Source: Enterococcus rotai (GTDB taxonomy: Bacteria; Bacillota; Bacilli; Lactobacillales; Enterococcaceae). From it: 64,000 nt of DNA. Location: the NCBI RefSeq assembly GCF_001465345.1, contig NZ_CP013655.1, positions 1,724,673-1,788,672 of the forward strand, in the 5' to 3' direction. The notes below the pieces were generated by a model that saw only the letters and a program-made list of their open reading frames with translations, was not told the origin of the DNA and searched no databases. Each line of letters starts with the position of its first letter. The first letter of the stretch is position 1. The position numbers and the translations under genes were made by a program. Of this stretch, positions 17,516 through 25,779 are shown piece after piece.

Positions 17516-17857
17516 ATGATGCGAAGGGGAGAAATTTTTTATGCTAATCTCTCACCTGTTGTTGGTTCAGAGCAAGGAGGAATTAGACCAGTATTGATTA
17601 TTCAAAATAATAAGGGGAACTTATTTAGTCCAACGTTGATCGTTGCACCTATTACGCGGAATGTGAATAAGAAAATGCAGCCGACTCAGGTCAAAGTGGA
17701 TATACCTCATGACGATCGTATGACGCCGTCATTGGTATTACTAGAACAAATCCGAACATTGGATAAGGAACGAATCCTTCACAAAATTTGTCAGCTACAG
17801 GAAGAGGATATGTTGAAGGTCAATCAAGCATTGAAAATAAGTATTGGGATTCGTTGA
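17516..17857 (+). CDS. MazF/PemK-family mRNA interferase, no antitoxin visible
   Basis: This 113-residue protein has the MazF fold signature [29 protein letters not shown] and LLEQIRTLDKERI. Members cleave mRNA at short motifs. It is a paralogue of the gene at 39830, with an almost identical [10 protein letters not shown] core. Type II toxins normally follow an antitoxin gene, but no small upstream ORF is present in 450 nt and a terminator lies downstream. Two ATG codons (17516, 17519) follow GGGGTGAT. It may be a solitary or trans-controlled toxin, or a degenerate housekeeping RNase. Confidence 0.85.
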   Translation: MMRRGEIFYANLSPVVGSEQGGIRPVLIIQNNKGNLFSPTLIVAPITRNVNKKMQPTQVKVDIPHDDRMTPSLVLLEQIRTLDKERILHKICQLQEEDMLKVNQALKISIGIR

Positions 17858-18003
17858 ATGGGAGTAGTACATAGATAAAGATATACATAAATATTCGTGG
17901 ACAATGGATTGAATAAATTAGGGTGTATGGAATGATTAGACCAAACGATTCGCGAATATGCTTTTTTTATCAGATGAATGAGCCGTCATTTATTTGTATT
18001 TAG

Positions 18004-18055
18004 GGTGTGAAACAAAAGTGTTTTTTACTTTTGTCTCACACCTGTTTGTTTTTTA
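18004..18055 (+). terminator. Terminator between the mazF-like gene and the oxidoreductase
   Basis: GGTGTGA-ACAAAAGT (18004-18019) pairs with ACTTTTGT-TCACACC (18027-18042) around a T-rich loop. TGTTTGTTTTTT follows. Confidence 0.75.
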
Positions 18056-18132
18056 TGAAGGAATCATCTCAAAGAAACTTTTTGAAATTTTCTCTGTTTA
18101 TCGCTATAGTAGGATCAAAGGAGTCGATCAAG

Positions 18133-19107
18133 ATGAAGGAAATTCACTATGGGATTTTGAGTACCGCCCAAATCGTGCCGCGCTTTGTAGAAGGAATCAA
18201 AAAAAGCCGGATGGGACAAGCAACCGCAATTGCATCAAGAAGCCTAGAAAAAGCAGAAAAGCTGGCAAAAGAGCTGGCTATTCCTAGAGCCTATGGTAGT
18301 TACGAAGAATTATGTATGGATGATGAGATAGATGTTGTCTATATTGCAACCTATAATAAAGGTCATTACGCAGCTGCAAAAATGGCATTGGCACATCACA
18401 AGCATGTTTTAGTTGAAAAGCCTTTTACATTACAGACTGATCAAGCAGAAGAATTATTTAAACTGGCAGAAAAAAATAGTTGTTTTTTGATGGAAGCACA
18501 GAAATCAGTCTTTTTACCAATTAGTTTACAAGTAAAAGAAGCGATCAAAACGAATAAAATTGGAAAGGTTCATTGGCTACAGTCGATTACAGCTTACCCA
18601 AATGTGGATCACATCAGTTGGTTTCACTCACTTGAAGCTGGCGGAGGAACCTTACATGGATCGGGAAGTTATCCGATCCAGTATATGCAATTTCTATTAG
18701 ATCAGCCAATCAAAGAGACCAGTGGTAGCGTGACGAGACAAAAAGGTGCAACGGATGATCAAGTAAATTTAACGTTGAAGTTTCAAAATCAAACAGTAGC
18801 CAATATTTTTATTTCAGTAAAATTAGCTATTCCGAGTAAAATGACGATCTATGGTGAAAAAGGGCGGATAGAAATTCCCTATTTCTGGAAAACGAAACAA
18901 GCAACCATTTATTATGAAGATGGCAGCCAAGAAAAACTGACTGGCGATTTTGAAAGTGAATTCGTTTTTGAAGTTGAACACGTGAATGAATGCCTGCAAA
19001 ATCATTTTTTGGAAAGCCCAGTAATGACAAGAAGAATGACTTTAGAAACAGTAAGCATAGTCGAACAACTCTATTCGGGTTGGCTGATAGAAGATGAGCA
19101 AGCATAA
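18133..19107 (+). CDS. Gfo/Idh/MocA family NAD(P)-dependent oxidoreductase
   Basis: The protein has 324 residues: an N-terminal Rossmann domain ([15 protein letters not shown], 6-20), the family motif EKPFTLQ near residue 98, where the Lys is catalytic, and a C-terminal alpha/beta domain. It oxidises or reduces a sugar, inositol or dihydrodiol-like substrate. The exact substrate cannot be assigned. The frame is open from 18007, but AAAGGAG (18117-18123) precedes the ATG at 18133 by 9 nt, and the upstream part overlaps the terminator. It is a single gene; the sugar-acid cluster starts 500 nt downstream, and a functional link is only possible. Confidence 0.87.
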   Translation: MKEIHYGILSTAQIVPRFVEGIKKSRMGQATAIASRSLEKAEKLAKELAIPRAYGSYEELCMDDEIDVVYIATYNKGHYAAAKMALAHHKHVLVEKPFTLQTDQAEELFKLAEKNSCFLMEAQKSVFLPISLQVKEAIKTNKIGKVHWLQSITAYPNVDHISWFHSLEAGGGTLHGSGSYPIQYMQFLLDQPIKETSGSVTRQKGATDDQVNLTLKFQNQTVANIFISVKLAIPSKMTIYGEKGRIEIPYFWKTKQATIYYEDGSQEKLTGDFESEFVFEVEHVNECLQNHFLESPVMTRRMTLETVSIVEQLYSGWLIEDEQA

Positions 19108-19318
19108 AGAGGTTGCAAACAAGGTATATCTGTGTTAAAGTAATCCTCATGCGACGAGTTGACTTAATCAGACAGTTTCGACTGTTCCGTTTTGACGGCT
19201 AGTGATTAACAAAACAACAGAGGCACATATGTTAAATCATACCTACCGGATGTAGGCGTGTCGGATAAATATTTTTGTGGAGAAGATGTTATCTATTTAT
19301 TTTTATAAATACTGTGGT
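19108..19318. other. Gene-free 3' region with no assigned function
   Basis: About 210 nt between the oxidoreductase stop and a strong terminator at 19319. It contains small self-complementary stretches such as CAGACAGTTTCGACTGTTC and CTACCGGATGTAGG but no ORF. It may be a long 3' untranslated region or a small RNA ending at the terminator. I recognise no RNA family. Confidence 0.3.
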
Positions 19319-19346
19319 AAAAAAGAAGACTTCGGTCTTCTTTTTT
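19319..19346 (+). terminator. Strong terminator after the oxidoreductase region
   Basis: AAAAAAGAAGAC (19319-19330), loop TTCG, then GTCTTCTTTTTT (19335-19346). It is a perfect 12-bp stem with a UUCG tetraloop. Confidence 0.9.
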
Positions 19347-19500
19347 GCTTATTAGCGTTATTTTATCTTTTTGAAATAGAGTTAGTTTGAGTTGGTGCAA
19401 AAAGCATTCAATAAGGGATAATTTTTATTGCACTAAAAAAAAGCGAGTATCCACGGTTAAAATACTAGGGTAAAGTAGTATTAAATAACGAATGATAGAA

Positions 19501-19563
19501 TTTAAATAGGCCACTAAAAATAGTATACTAATAAAGTTGCACTTGTGTAAGTGCAACTTTTTT
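19501..19563 (+). promoter_or_regulatory. Promoter and immediate hairpin before the PRD regulator
   Basis: TTTAAA (19501-19506) and TATACT (19524-19529) are 17 nt apart. The predicted start falls at about 19536, where a perfect hairpin begins: GTTGCACTT, loop GTGT, AAGTGCAAC, then six T (19558-19563). The transcript would therefore begin with a terminator-like stem-loop. Confidence 0.45.
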
Positions 19564-19616
19564 GTGTTGTTATGGGATAAAAATCAAGCTATAGTTCAAG
19601 TGTAAGGGAAAGAAAG

Positions 19617-21506
19617 TTGGTGAGTAGGATGTCGCTGCACTTATCAAAACGGGAAATAAAAATTTTGCTGCTGCTTTTAGATTTAGAAGACAGCGTGACA
19701 ACAAAAGAATTGGCAGAAACCTTTCAAGTTAGTGTGCGGACAATTAAATATGATTTAGAAAATGTCCGGGATTGGTTTAACGAACAAAACGTATTGCTAC
19801 AAACCCGCCGCAACAAAGGGATTTGGTTGGAAATACCTGATTCAGAACGTTTGACCTTGAAAAATGAAATTATCGAAGTTGAGAGATTTGAAACCTATCC
19901 TGATCAAGAATTACGGGTTAATCAGTTGATTTTCCGTTTGTTGTTAGCCCAATCAGCCTTGACTTCTCAGGAGTTGGCGGATGAACTGCAGGTGAGTAGA
20001 AATACCATCATTAATGATTTGGACCGTGTAGATGAGTTGATTCAACACTACAATCTAAAACTTAATCGTCAAAGTCGCCAAGGATTTTCGATCATTGGTG
20101 AAGAAAGCAAGATTCGTTTGCTGATGGAATATATCACGCAAAAGGAAATAACCGAATATGATATTTATCAAATCATGAGTTACTTTGTTCAGTCCGGACA
20201 ACAGAAAAAAATGCAGGAAGTCCATGTTGGTGTCAATACGATTTTTCAAAAAATCTACCAAGTTGCGCTAAAAGAAATGACAGGACTTTTGGATCCTTCT
20301 TTATTCGATCAATTTAACTATGCTGAAATTCTTTCGATCACATTGCGAGTGGCGATTGCGTCATCTAGAATGCAGCTCCATCATACGGTCGGGACTTATA
20401 AGATGTTGACGAATCAAAAAGTGTTGCAGCAAAAGCAAGAGTTGCCGTTTTTATTGATGAAAAAAGTTTTCGATCATTATGAATTACCGCTTTTAGCAGA
20501 TGAATATTTCTATATTTATAGCGATGTCTTTGTAGCGAATAATCAGCAGGACATCGTAGGGCTGACAGAAGAGTTGATCAAGGATGTCTCAGAAGAAATC
20601 AAATTTCCCTTTTATCGAGATCGGCAATTATTTACAAATCTTTTTGCTCATTTATCCTTACGATTAACTAAGAAACACCTCTTTATAAATGAGTACAATC
20701 CGTTTGTTGATGATATCAAGGCAAAGTATCCACAATTATTTTCAGCGATCCAGCTGGCTAGTCAAAGTGATATTGTCGGATCAGCATTGTTGATCAATGA
20801 TTCATTTATCGCCTATATTGCGTTGCACTTTTTGGTGGCTTACGAGAAAAATCTTCATGAAGTCAATGTTGTCCGAATTGTCTATGTTTGTTCCACAGGT
20901 TTAGGGGTAACGAGTTTGATCGAGCAAAAAATTTTAGAAGAAGTTTCAAATGTTGAAATTGCTGGGTTTGCTTCTGTTTTAAATGCAGTTGATGTAATAG
21001 AAGAAAAAAATCCCGACTTAGTTTTGAGTATTTTTCCAATAGAAATCGTGAATCGTCCGTTTATCAAAGTGAATCCGCTACCGACACAAGCAGATCTTAA
21101 TACTGTTCAAGAAGAGGTCAATAAAATTTTGACACACACGAAATCAGGAAAAGTACCACGCTTGATTCCTCGACAACAGGTTAAAGAAAAACAAGGAATC
21201 GAGGCGGAAAGCCGAGATATTCTTGTACGAGCCTATGTGATTTATGAAGAGCTGCTCAAGGCTTTTGCAGAGAAATTGACTCAAGAGTATAAGGAAGCAT
21301 TTTTACTACACGTGATGTTGATGGTCCACCGGATTACGTTTGATAGTCAATATGAAAATGAAGGCAATATTGTGAAAGAAACCTTATTAGCTCAACAAGA
21401 ACTGGTAGAACAAATCGAACGGATTTTTGCTAAGAATGATTTGATGGTTAATCAAGCAGAAATTACTGCTTTATTGAATTATATAAGAGAGGAGGAGCAC
21501 GTATGA
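19617..21506 (+). CDS. PRD-containing transcriptional regulator of the sugar-acid cluster (MtlR/LicR type)
   Basis: The protein has 629 residues. Two N-terminal HTH domains lie at about 8-65 (TTKELAETFQVSVRTIKYDL) and 100-150 (QELADELQVSRNTIINDL). Two PRD-like regions follow, then an EIIB-like domain with Cys in VCSTGLGVTS near residue 424, and a C-terminal region that resembles another PRD. Such activators are controlled by PTS phosphorylation of PRD His and EIIB Cys residues. TTG 19617 follows AAGGGA at 7 nt; GTG 19620 and ATG 19629 are alternatives. The stop overlaps the small PRD gene by ATGA. It most likely controls the twelve genes downstream. Confidence 0.85.
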   Translation: MVSRMSLHLSKREIKILLLLLDLEDSVTTKELAETFQVSVRTIKYDLENVRDWFNEQNVLLQTRRNKGIWLEIPDSERLTLKNEIIEVERFETYPDQELRVNQLIFRLLLAQSALTSQELADELQVSRNTIINDLDRVDELIQHYNLKLNRQSRQGFSIIGEESKIRLLMEYITQKEITEYDIYQIMSYFVQSGQQKKMQEVHVGVNTIFQKIYQVALKEMTGLLDPSLFDQFNYAEILSITLRVAIASSRMQLHHTVGTYKMLTNQKVLQQKQELPFLLMKKVFDHYELPLLADEYFYIYSDVFVANNQQDIVGLTEELIKDVSEEIKFPFYRDRQLFTNLFAHLSLRLTKKHLFINEYNPFVDDIKAKYPQLFSAIQLASQSDIVGSALLINDSFIAYIALHFLVAYEKNLHEVNVVRIVYVCSTGLGVTSLIEQKILEEVSNVEIAGFASVLNAVDVIEEKNPDLVLSIFPIEIVNRPFIKVNPLPTQADLNTVQEEVNKILTHTKSGKVPRLIPRQQVKEKQGIEAESRDILVRAYVIYEELLKAFAEKLTQEYKEAFLLHVMLMVHRITFDSQYENEGNIVKETLLAQQELVEQIERIFAKNDLMVNQAEITALLNYIREEEHV

Positions 21507-21841
21507 AGTTAACGGACGATGCTCAAAAAATCATTGATGAAAGTCCGAATAAAGTTGAGTTGGAGGCAGCACTTGAACAAATCAACGAGTTATTAGAAGA
21601 ACAAGTAATTCAACCGACTGAATTACAATGGACGATTTTGATCAATCACGTTAATGAAATGATCAAACGGTCGATTGCAGGAGAAAAAATGTCTGGGGTC
21701 GATCCACAAATGTTTGAAGAAGTATCTAAAGAGGCACTAATGATTTCAGATAAAGTTGTTCAACACATCGGTAATTTACCGCAAGATGAAATGTACGTAT
21801 TATCCATTCATTTTGAAGCAGCTAGACAAAATGAATCATGA
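21503..21841 (+). CDS. Small single-PRD protein (EF_0829-type family)
   Basis: This 112-residue protein is little more than one PRD domain, with candidate phospho-acceptor His49 (ILINHVNEM) and His103 (VLSIHFEAA). It starts inside the stop of the large regulator (ATGA). I recall an unnamed conserved family represented by E. faecalis EF_0829 that always accompanies the next genes. Lacking any DNA-binding domain, it may act as a phosphorylation relay or as a modulator of the regulator. This role is inference. Confidence 0.75.
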   Translation: MKLTDDAQKIIDESPNKVELEAALEQINELLEEQVIQPTELQWTILINHVNEMIKRSIAGEKMSGVDPQMFEEVSKEALMISDKVVQHIGNLPQDEMYVLSIHFEAARQNES

Positions 21842-21862
21842 GAAAGACTCGCTATTATTAGA

Positions 21863-21909
21863 TTTAAAAACTATCTAGCTTTGCAGGCTAGCCTGTTCAG
21901 CTTTTAAAA
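21863..21909 (+). repeat. Internally deleted copy of the dispersed hairpin element
   Basis: Only the ends of the element remain: TTTAAAAACTATCTAGCTT joined to CAGGCTAGCCTGTTCAGC and TTTTAAAAATT. CAGGCT and AGCCTG still pair. It sits directly before the GGAGGAA ribosome binding site of the next gene. Confidence 0.65.
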
Positions 21910-21924
21910 ATTGGAGGAATTATT

Positions 21925-22278
21925 ATGATAACAGTAGTAATCGCAGATCGCTTAGGAAAAGGTCAAAATGTAGCAAAAGGGGTAGAAGCCGCAGGAGGAA
22001 AAGCAGTTGTTGTTCCAGGAATGGGTGCAGATATGCGTTTAGGTGACGTGATGCAGCAAGAAAATGCAGATCTTGGCATCTCATTTTGTGGAAGTGGTGG
22101 TGCTGGAGCGTTAACAGCAGCAACAAAATATGGGTATCCAGAACGTCATGGTATGCGTTCAATCGATGAAGGTGTAACGGCGATCAATGATGGCAAAACA
22201 GTTTTAGGCTTTGGTTTTATGGATCAAGAAGAATTAGGTAAGCGGATTGTTGAAGCGTATATGAAAAAGAATGGCTGA
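21925..22278 (+). CDS. Glycine-rich SFCGS family protein
   Basis: The protein has 117 residues and is soluble, with an alternating beta/alpha pattern. The hallmark SFCGSGGAGALTAATKYG has the conserved Cys55. It belongs to the unnamed family I recall as EF_0830. The Cys followed by a Gly/Ser-rich loop resembles the phospho-Cys loop of PTS EIIB proteins (for instance C-G-x-G-x-x-S/T). In EIIB the Cys is near the N terminus, so homology is unproven. The conserved neighbours (PRD protein, DUF4312, DUF4311, DUF4310) suggest a shared complex. TTGGAGGAA precedes the ATG. Confidence 0.8.
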   Translation: MITVVIADRLGKGQNVAKGVEAAGGKAVVVPGMGADMRLGDVMQQENADLGISFCGSGGAGALTAATKYGYPERHGMRSIDEGVTAINDGKTVLGFGFMDQEELGKRIVEAYMKKNG

Positions 22279-22287
22279 TTAGCGGCT

Positions 22288-22470
22288 GGTATCTAGCTAC
22301 GCGGGCTAGCACTATGCTCTGCTTCGATCTCATCAATTCCTAAGAGCTAAAGCTCCAAGGATTGAAGGTCTTCGGAAAAAAGATAAAATCTGCCTGTGGC
22401 AAAAAGCGCCACAAACATATTTTCCTATTTTTCTGTCAGAGCTGAACGAGCCCGTTCCGCTTTTAAATTT
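22288..22470 (+). repeat. Dispersed hairpin element, long copy with an internal insertion
   Basis: The ends are TATCTAGCTACGCGGGCTAG and GAACGAGCCCGTTCCGC, where CGGGCT pairs with AGCCCG. The conserved TCGGAAAAAAGATAAAA and TTTTCCTATTTTTC flank the stem TGTGGC, loop AAAAAGC, GCCACA. About 58 nt are inserted at 22311-22368 and contain their own small hairpin (GAGCTAAAGCTC). It ends at the ribosome binding site of the DUF4312 gene. Confidence 0.7.
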
Positions 22471-22485
22471 AGGAGGGAAAAACCA

Positions 22486-22860
22486 ATGGAGAAAGTAACT
22501 GTAAAAAAACGTCAGGTCATTCAGGTCGAAGGAACAGGAAAAGAGAAGAATCTAGCCTTTGCTAATGCTCTAAATCAAATTCATAATCGTGTCTTAAAAG
22601 AAAAAGATGATGTGATCGTTAGAATCGAGCCGCTTGATATTCAAATTGTAAAGGCAGAACAAGAAACCTTTACAGAACGTTTTTTCTTTTTCTTCTTACC
22701 GCGAACACGGGCTGATTATCGTGTGTTGCTGGATGTTGAGGTAGAAATCACCTTGATCGAAATGGAGACAGTTCCGTTTGTAGAGAAAAGAGTTGCTGAT
22801 CCAAACGGTCTTCCCCTCCCTTTTGGCAAGAAAAAACGAATGCAGAAGGAGGCAAATTAA
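22486..22860 (+). CDS. DUF4312 family protein
   Basis: The protein has 124 residues. The N-terminal half is amphipathic (RQVIQVEGTGKEKNLAFANA), followed by a hydrophobic patch RFFFFFLPRTRADYR and a basic C terminus. It could bind the membrane surface. AGGAGGG (22471-22477) sets the ATG at 22486; the longer frame upstream runs through the hairpin element and is not credible. The gene abuts DUF4311 with no gap (TAA then ATG), so the two are coupled. Function is unknown; it is known to me only as part of this conserved cluster. Confidence 0.78.
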   Translation: MEKVTVKKRQVIQVEGTGKEKNLAFANALNQIHNRVLKEKDDVIVRIEPLDIQIVKAEQETFTERFFFFFLPRTRADYRVLLDVEVEITLIEMETVPFVEKRVADPNGLPLPFGKKKRMQKEAN

Positions 22861-23643
22861 ATGGATGTTTTAGTCGTTTTACTCAAGTCTTTATTGATTG
22901 GGGGAGTAGTTGGATTTGCGGCAGGAGCAGGAGCTGCCAGAATGTTTCATGCACCGAGCACACAGGGATTAGGTGCATTTAGAACATTAGGTGAGATGAA
23001 TGCCTGTGAGGGAGATGCAGCGAGTCATTTTTCTTTTGGGCTAGGGTTCTTCTTTAATGCTTGGGCGTCAACAGTGGGTGCTGGAGCCTTTACACAAGAT
23101 GTAGATCATCGTGTAATACCTAACTGGGCAGCTGCAGCTTTATTAGTAAAAAATAAAAATGTTGCTGAAACAATGCATAATCCTAAGAAAATGGGGATTT
23201 CAGGTGCAATCATTGGGATGTTGGTCGTTGCATTCTTAAATACGACAGCTTCAGCAATTCCTGAGTCACTACAAGTAACGGCAGTCGCTGTCTTAGTGCC
23301 AGCAGCAAATCTTTTGATCAACACAGTAATGCCAGTTTTATTCTGGTTAGCAGCAATCGATGCTGGTAAACGTTCAGGTCTTTGGGCAACAATTTTTGGC
23401 GGACTTGCAACGATGATCATGGGCAATGCTGTTCCTGGTGTTGTACTTGGAATTTTGATTGGTAAAGGTGTAGATGAAATTGGTTGGAACAAGGTAACGA
23501 AAAGTATGATGGCGGCAGTTATTCTATTATTTGTCTTTAGTGCCTTTTTCCGTGGCTTTGATTTACAAATGATTGAAAGCTTCCGCTTACAGATTCCAGG
23601 CTGGCTACAAAATATGCATGATGTTTTTAGTATTGGTAAATAA
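22861..23643 (+). CDS. DUF4311 family integral membrane protein
   Basis: The protein has 260 residues with about six or seven membrane segments rich in Gly and Ala. The N-terminal region holds the unusual polar motif LGEMNACEGDAASHFSFG (residues 43-60), and the segment NAWASTVGAGAFTQDVDHRV is also striking. Charged and Cys residues inside a membrane protein suggest a translocation path or cofactor site. It is paired with DUF4310, another Gly/Ala-rich membrane protein, and I infer that the two form the channel of a transporter. No established transporter family is recognised by eye. Confidence 0.78.
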   Translation: MDVLVVLLKSLLIGGVVGFAAGAGAARMFHAPSTQGLGAFRTLGEMNACEGDAASHFSFGLGFFFNAWASTVGAGAFTQDVDHRVIPNWAAAALLVKNKNVAETMHNPKKMGISGAIIGMLVVAFLNTTASAIPESLQVTAVAVLVPAANLLINTVMPVLFWLAAIDAGKRSGLWATIFGGLATMIMGNAVPGVVLGILIGKGVDEIGWNKVTKSMMAAVILLFVFSAFFRGFDLQMIESFRLQIPGWLQNMHDVFSIGK

Positions 23644-23667
23644 TTCAGAAGAAAGTGAGGAACTGAA

Positions 23668-24330
23668 ATGGATGAAATAGTAGAGTTGGAAAAAAAGAAT
23701 TTTTGGTTTGCTGATTGGTCATTTCCGATTTTAGTTGGCTTATTGTCAGCAGGTGTTTTTGCTGGAACACATATGTATATTGAACATGGTGTGGGAGCTT
23801 TTAATGAGGTAGCGATCGTGGCTATGTTAAAAGCTGGAATGGACGGTGGTTCATATGGTGCAGCTGCAGCATTTGGTGCAAGTTTCTTATTTGCCCGAAT
23901 TTTGGAAGGATCACTTGTTGGAATTTTAGATATTGGCGGTGCGATCTTAACAGGAGTTGGAATTGGCGTTCCAGCGATTCTATTGAGTATGGGGATCACA
24001 GCACCTGTTGAAAATTTTGGACTTTCCTTATTAACTGGGATGGTTCTTGGTTTAATTATCGGTGGCATTATTATTGTGATTCGCAAATTTACGATCAACC
24101 AGTCAAATTCCACTTTTGGTGCAGATGTTATGATGGGCGCTGGAAATGCTTCAGGTAGATTCTTAGGTCCTTTGATCATTATTAGCGCGTGTGGTGCTTC
24201 TGCACCAATCGGTATTGGCTCGATTATTGGCGCTGTGATTTTCTATGTGTGGAAAAAGCCGATTGCTGGTGGCGCAATACTCGGTGCAATGATCTTTGGT
24301 GCAATATTCCCGGTTGATTTACCTAGTTAA
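23668..24330 (+). CDS. DUF4310 family integral membrane protein
   Basis: The protein has 220 residues with about five or six membrane segments. The N terminus is acidic and cytoplasmic (MDEIVELEKKNFWFADWS). Gly/Ala-rich helices follow, with motifs GMDGGSYGAAAAFGASF and SACGASAPIGIGSIIG. GAAAGTGAGG precedes the ATG, 24 nt after the DUF4311 stop. Together with DUF4311, DUF4312, the SFCGS protein and the PRD protein it makes the conserved core of an uncharacterised cluster. A transport role is inference from topology and from the catabolic enzymes downstream. Confidence 0.78.
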   Translation: MDEIVELEKKNFWFADWSFPILVGLLSAGVFAGTHMYIEHGVGAFNEVAIVAMLKAGMDGGSYGAAAAFGASFLFARILEGSLVGILDIGGAILTGVGIGVPAILLSMGITAPVENFGLSLLTGMVLGLIIGGIIIVIRKFTINQSNSTFGADVMMGAGNASGRFLGPLIIISACGASAPIGIGSIIGAVIFYVWKKPIAGGAILGAMIFGAIFPVDLPS

Positions 24331-24355
24331 AGATGAAGAAATGTTGCACTTTCCT

Positions 24356-24379
24356 TTTGAAAACCGTTTACATTATAAT
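24356..24379 (+). promoter_or_regulatory. Internal promoter with a cre-like site before EIIC
   Basis: GAAAACCGTTTACA (24360-24365 and flanks) matches 12 of 14 positions of a catabolite-responsive element but lacks the leading TG in register. TATAAT lies at 24374-24379. Position and sequence suit CcpA control of the second half of the cluster. The -35 is poor. Confidence 0.35.
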
Positions 24380-24454
24380 GTTACCATGTTATTATGAATG
24401 GGAAATAATTTGATTTTTTATTCATATTAATTTTTTGAACGGAGGACAAAAGAA

Positions 24455-25774
24455 ATGAATGGTTTTGTGCAGTGGATGGAAGTAAAATTGATGCCGATTG
24501 CCAATAAATTTGGCTCTCAAAGACACATGACAGCAATTAGAAAGGGACTTATCGCAACGATGCCTTTGACAATTGTTGGTGCCTTTTTCACCGTATTTCA
24601 GAATATTCCAATTGATGCTTATATGAAGTTTATTGAGCCTTATCAAGCAGTGTTGGATATTCCATCTCGTTATACAATGGGGATTTTGGCGTTGTATGCA
24701 ACTTTTGGGATTGCCTCTTCCTTGGCAACAAGTTACAAATTGGATTCTTTGACTTGTGGCATCTTGGCGGTGATGGCCTTTTTGGTCACAGCAGCACCCC
24801 CAACAAGAGTTTTTGAAGATGTTAAAGATGTTATCGGGGCTGGGCGTTATATTAATTTAGCGAATATTGGTTCAGCTTCATTATTTGGGGCAATCGTGAC
24901 AGCACTTGTCTCTGTTGAAATTTATCGTTTCTTTATTCAAAAGGATATTACAATCAAAATGCCAGATGGTGTTCCACCAGAAGTATCTAATTCATTTATC
25001 GCGTTGATTCCTGGCGCTGTGATTTTATTGTTATTCTGGGTGATTCGTCATGTGATTGGTTTTGATTTAAATGGTTTCCTAAGTACTTTATTAATGCCAT
25101 TGAAAGATACGTTAGCCGGAAATAGTTTATTTGGTGGACTACTTACAGTCTTCTTGATCTGTTTCTTCTGGGTTTTAGGGATTCACGGACCAGCGATTAT
25201 GGGACCTGTTATCAGACCGTTTTGGGATATGTCGATTGCAGAAAATACACTTGCTTTCCAAGAAGGTGCCTCTGTTCATCATTTACCGAATATCTTTACT
25301 GAACAATTTTTACAATGGTTTATCTGGATCGGCGGTGCTGGTACTACTTTAGCTTTAGTCGTTTTAATGATGTTTTCTAAATCAACGTACCTGAAAAGTT
25401 TAGGTCGTTTATCTTTCTTACCAGGTTTATTCAATATTAATGAACCAGTGATTTTTGGTACACCGATTGTCATGAACCCGATCTTAGGGATTCCATTTAT
25501 CGTGGCACCTTTGATCACAACAACATTTTCTTACTTTTTAACGGTCACAAATGTCATCCCGATGATGGCGGCCCGTTTACCATTTGCCATACCGGCACCT
25601 GTTGCTGCTTGGATGAGTACAAACTGGAGTGTTCCAGCAGCCCTACTTGTCTGTGTCAACTTTGCAATTACTTTGGCGATCTACTACCCGTTCTTCAAAG
25701 TATACGAAAAACAACAATTAGACAAAGAAGCAGAAGAGTTAGCAGCTGAACAAAAAGCGAAAGCAGCTGCTTAA
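24455..25774 (+). CDS. PTS transporter EIIC, lactose/cellobiose family
   Basis: The protein has 439 residues and around ten membrane segments. The family motifs GIHGPAIMG near residue 244 and NINEPVIFGTPIVMNP near 328-343 mark the sugar-binding region. The C terminus is a Lys/Glu/Ala-rich tail. EIIC moves the sugar while EIIB phosphorylates it, yet no EIIA or EIIB gene lies in the cluster. It must borrow them from elsewhere, or cooperate with the SFCGS protein as an unusual EIIB. It follows DUF4310 after 124 nt with its own promoter-like signals. Confidence 0.9.
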   Translation: MNGFVQWMEVKLMPIANKFGSQRHMTAIRKGLIATMPLTIVGAFFTVFQNIPIDAYMKFIEPYQAVLDIPSRYTMGILALYATFGIASSLATSYKLDSLTCGILAVMAFLVTAAPPTRVFEDVKDVIGAGRYINLANIGSASLFGAIVTALVSVEIYRFFIQKDITIKMPDGVPPEVSNSFIALIPGAVILLLFWVIRHVIGFDLNGFLSTLLMPLKDTLAGNSLFGGLLTVFLICFFWVLGIHGPAIMGPVIRPFWDMSIAENTLAFQEGASVHHLPNIFTEQFLQWFIWIGGAGTTLALVVLMMFSKSTYLKSLGRLSFLPGLFNINEPVIFGTPIVMNPILGIPFIVAPLITTTFSYFLTVTNVIPMMAARLPFAIPAPVAAWMSTNWSVPAALLVCVNFAITLAIYYPFFKVYEKQQLDKEAEELAAEQKAKAAA

Positions 25775-25779
25775 TTAAA

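Noticed and set aside
18007-18132. Extended N terminus of the oxidoreductase
   Set aside because: It starts within a terminator hairpin, and the clear ribosome binding site and Rossmann start are at 18117-18160.
22396-22485. Upstream extension of the DUF4312 reading frame
   Set aside because: The extension is a translation of the hairpin element, and AGGAGGG lies in front of the internal ATG at 22486.
23106-24179. Long minus-strand open frame opposite DUF4311 and DUF4310
   Set aside because: It is Pro/Ile/Thr-rich low-complexity sequence produced by the reverse of Gly/Ala-rich membrane codons, has no ribosome binding site, and opposes well-supported genes.
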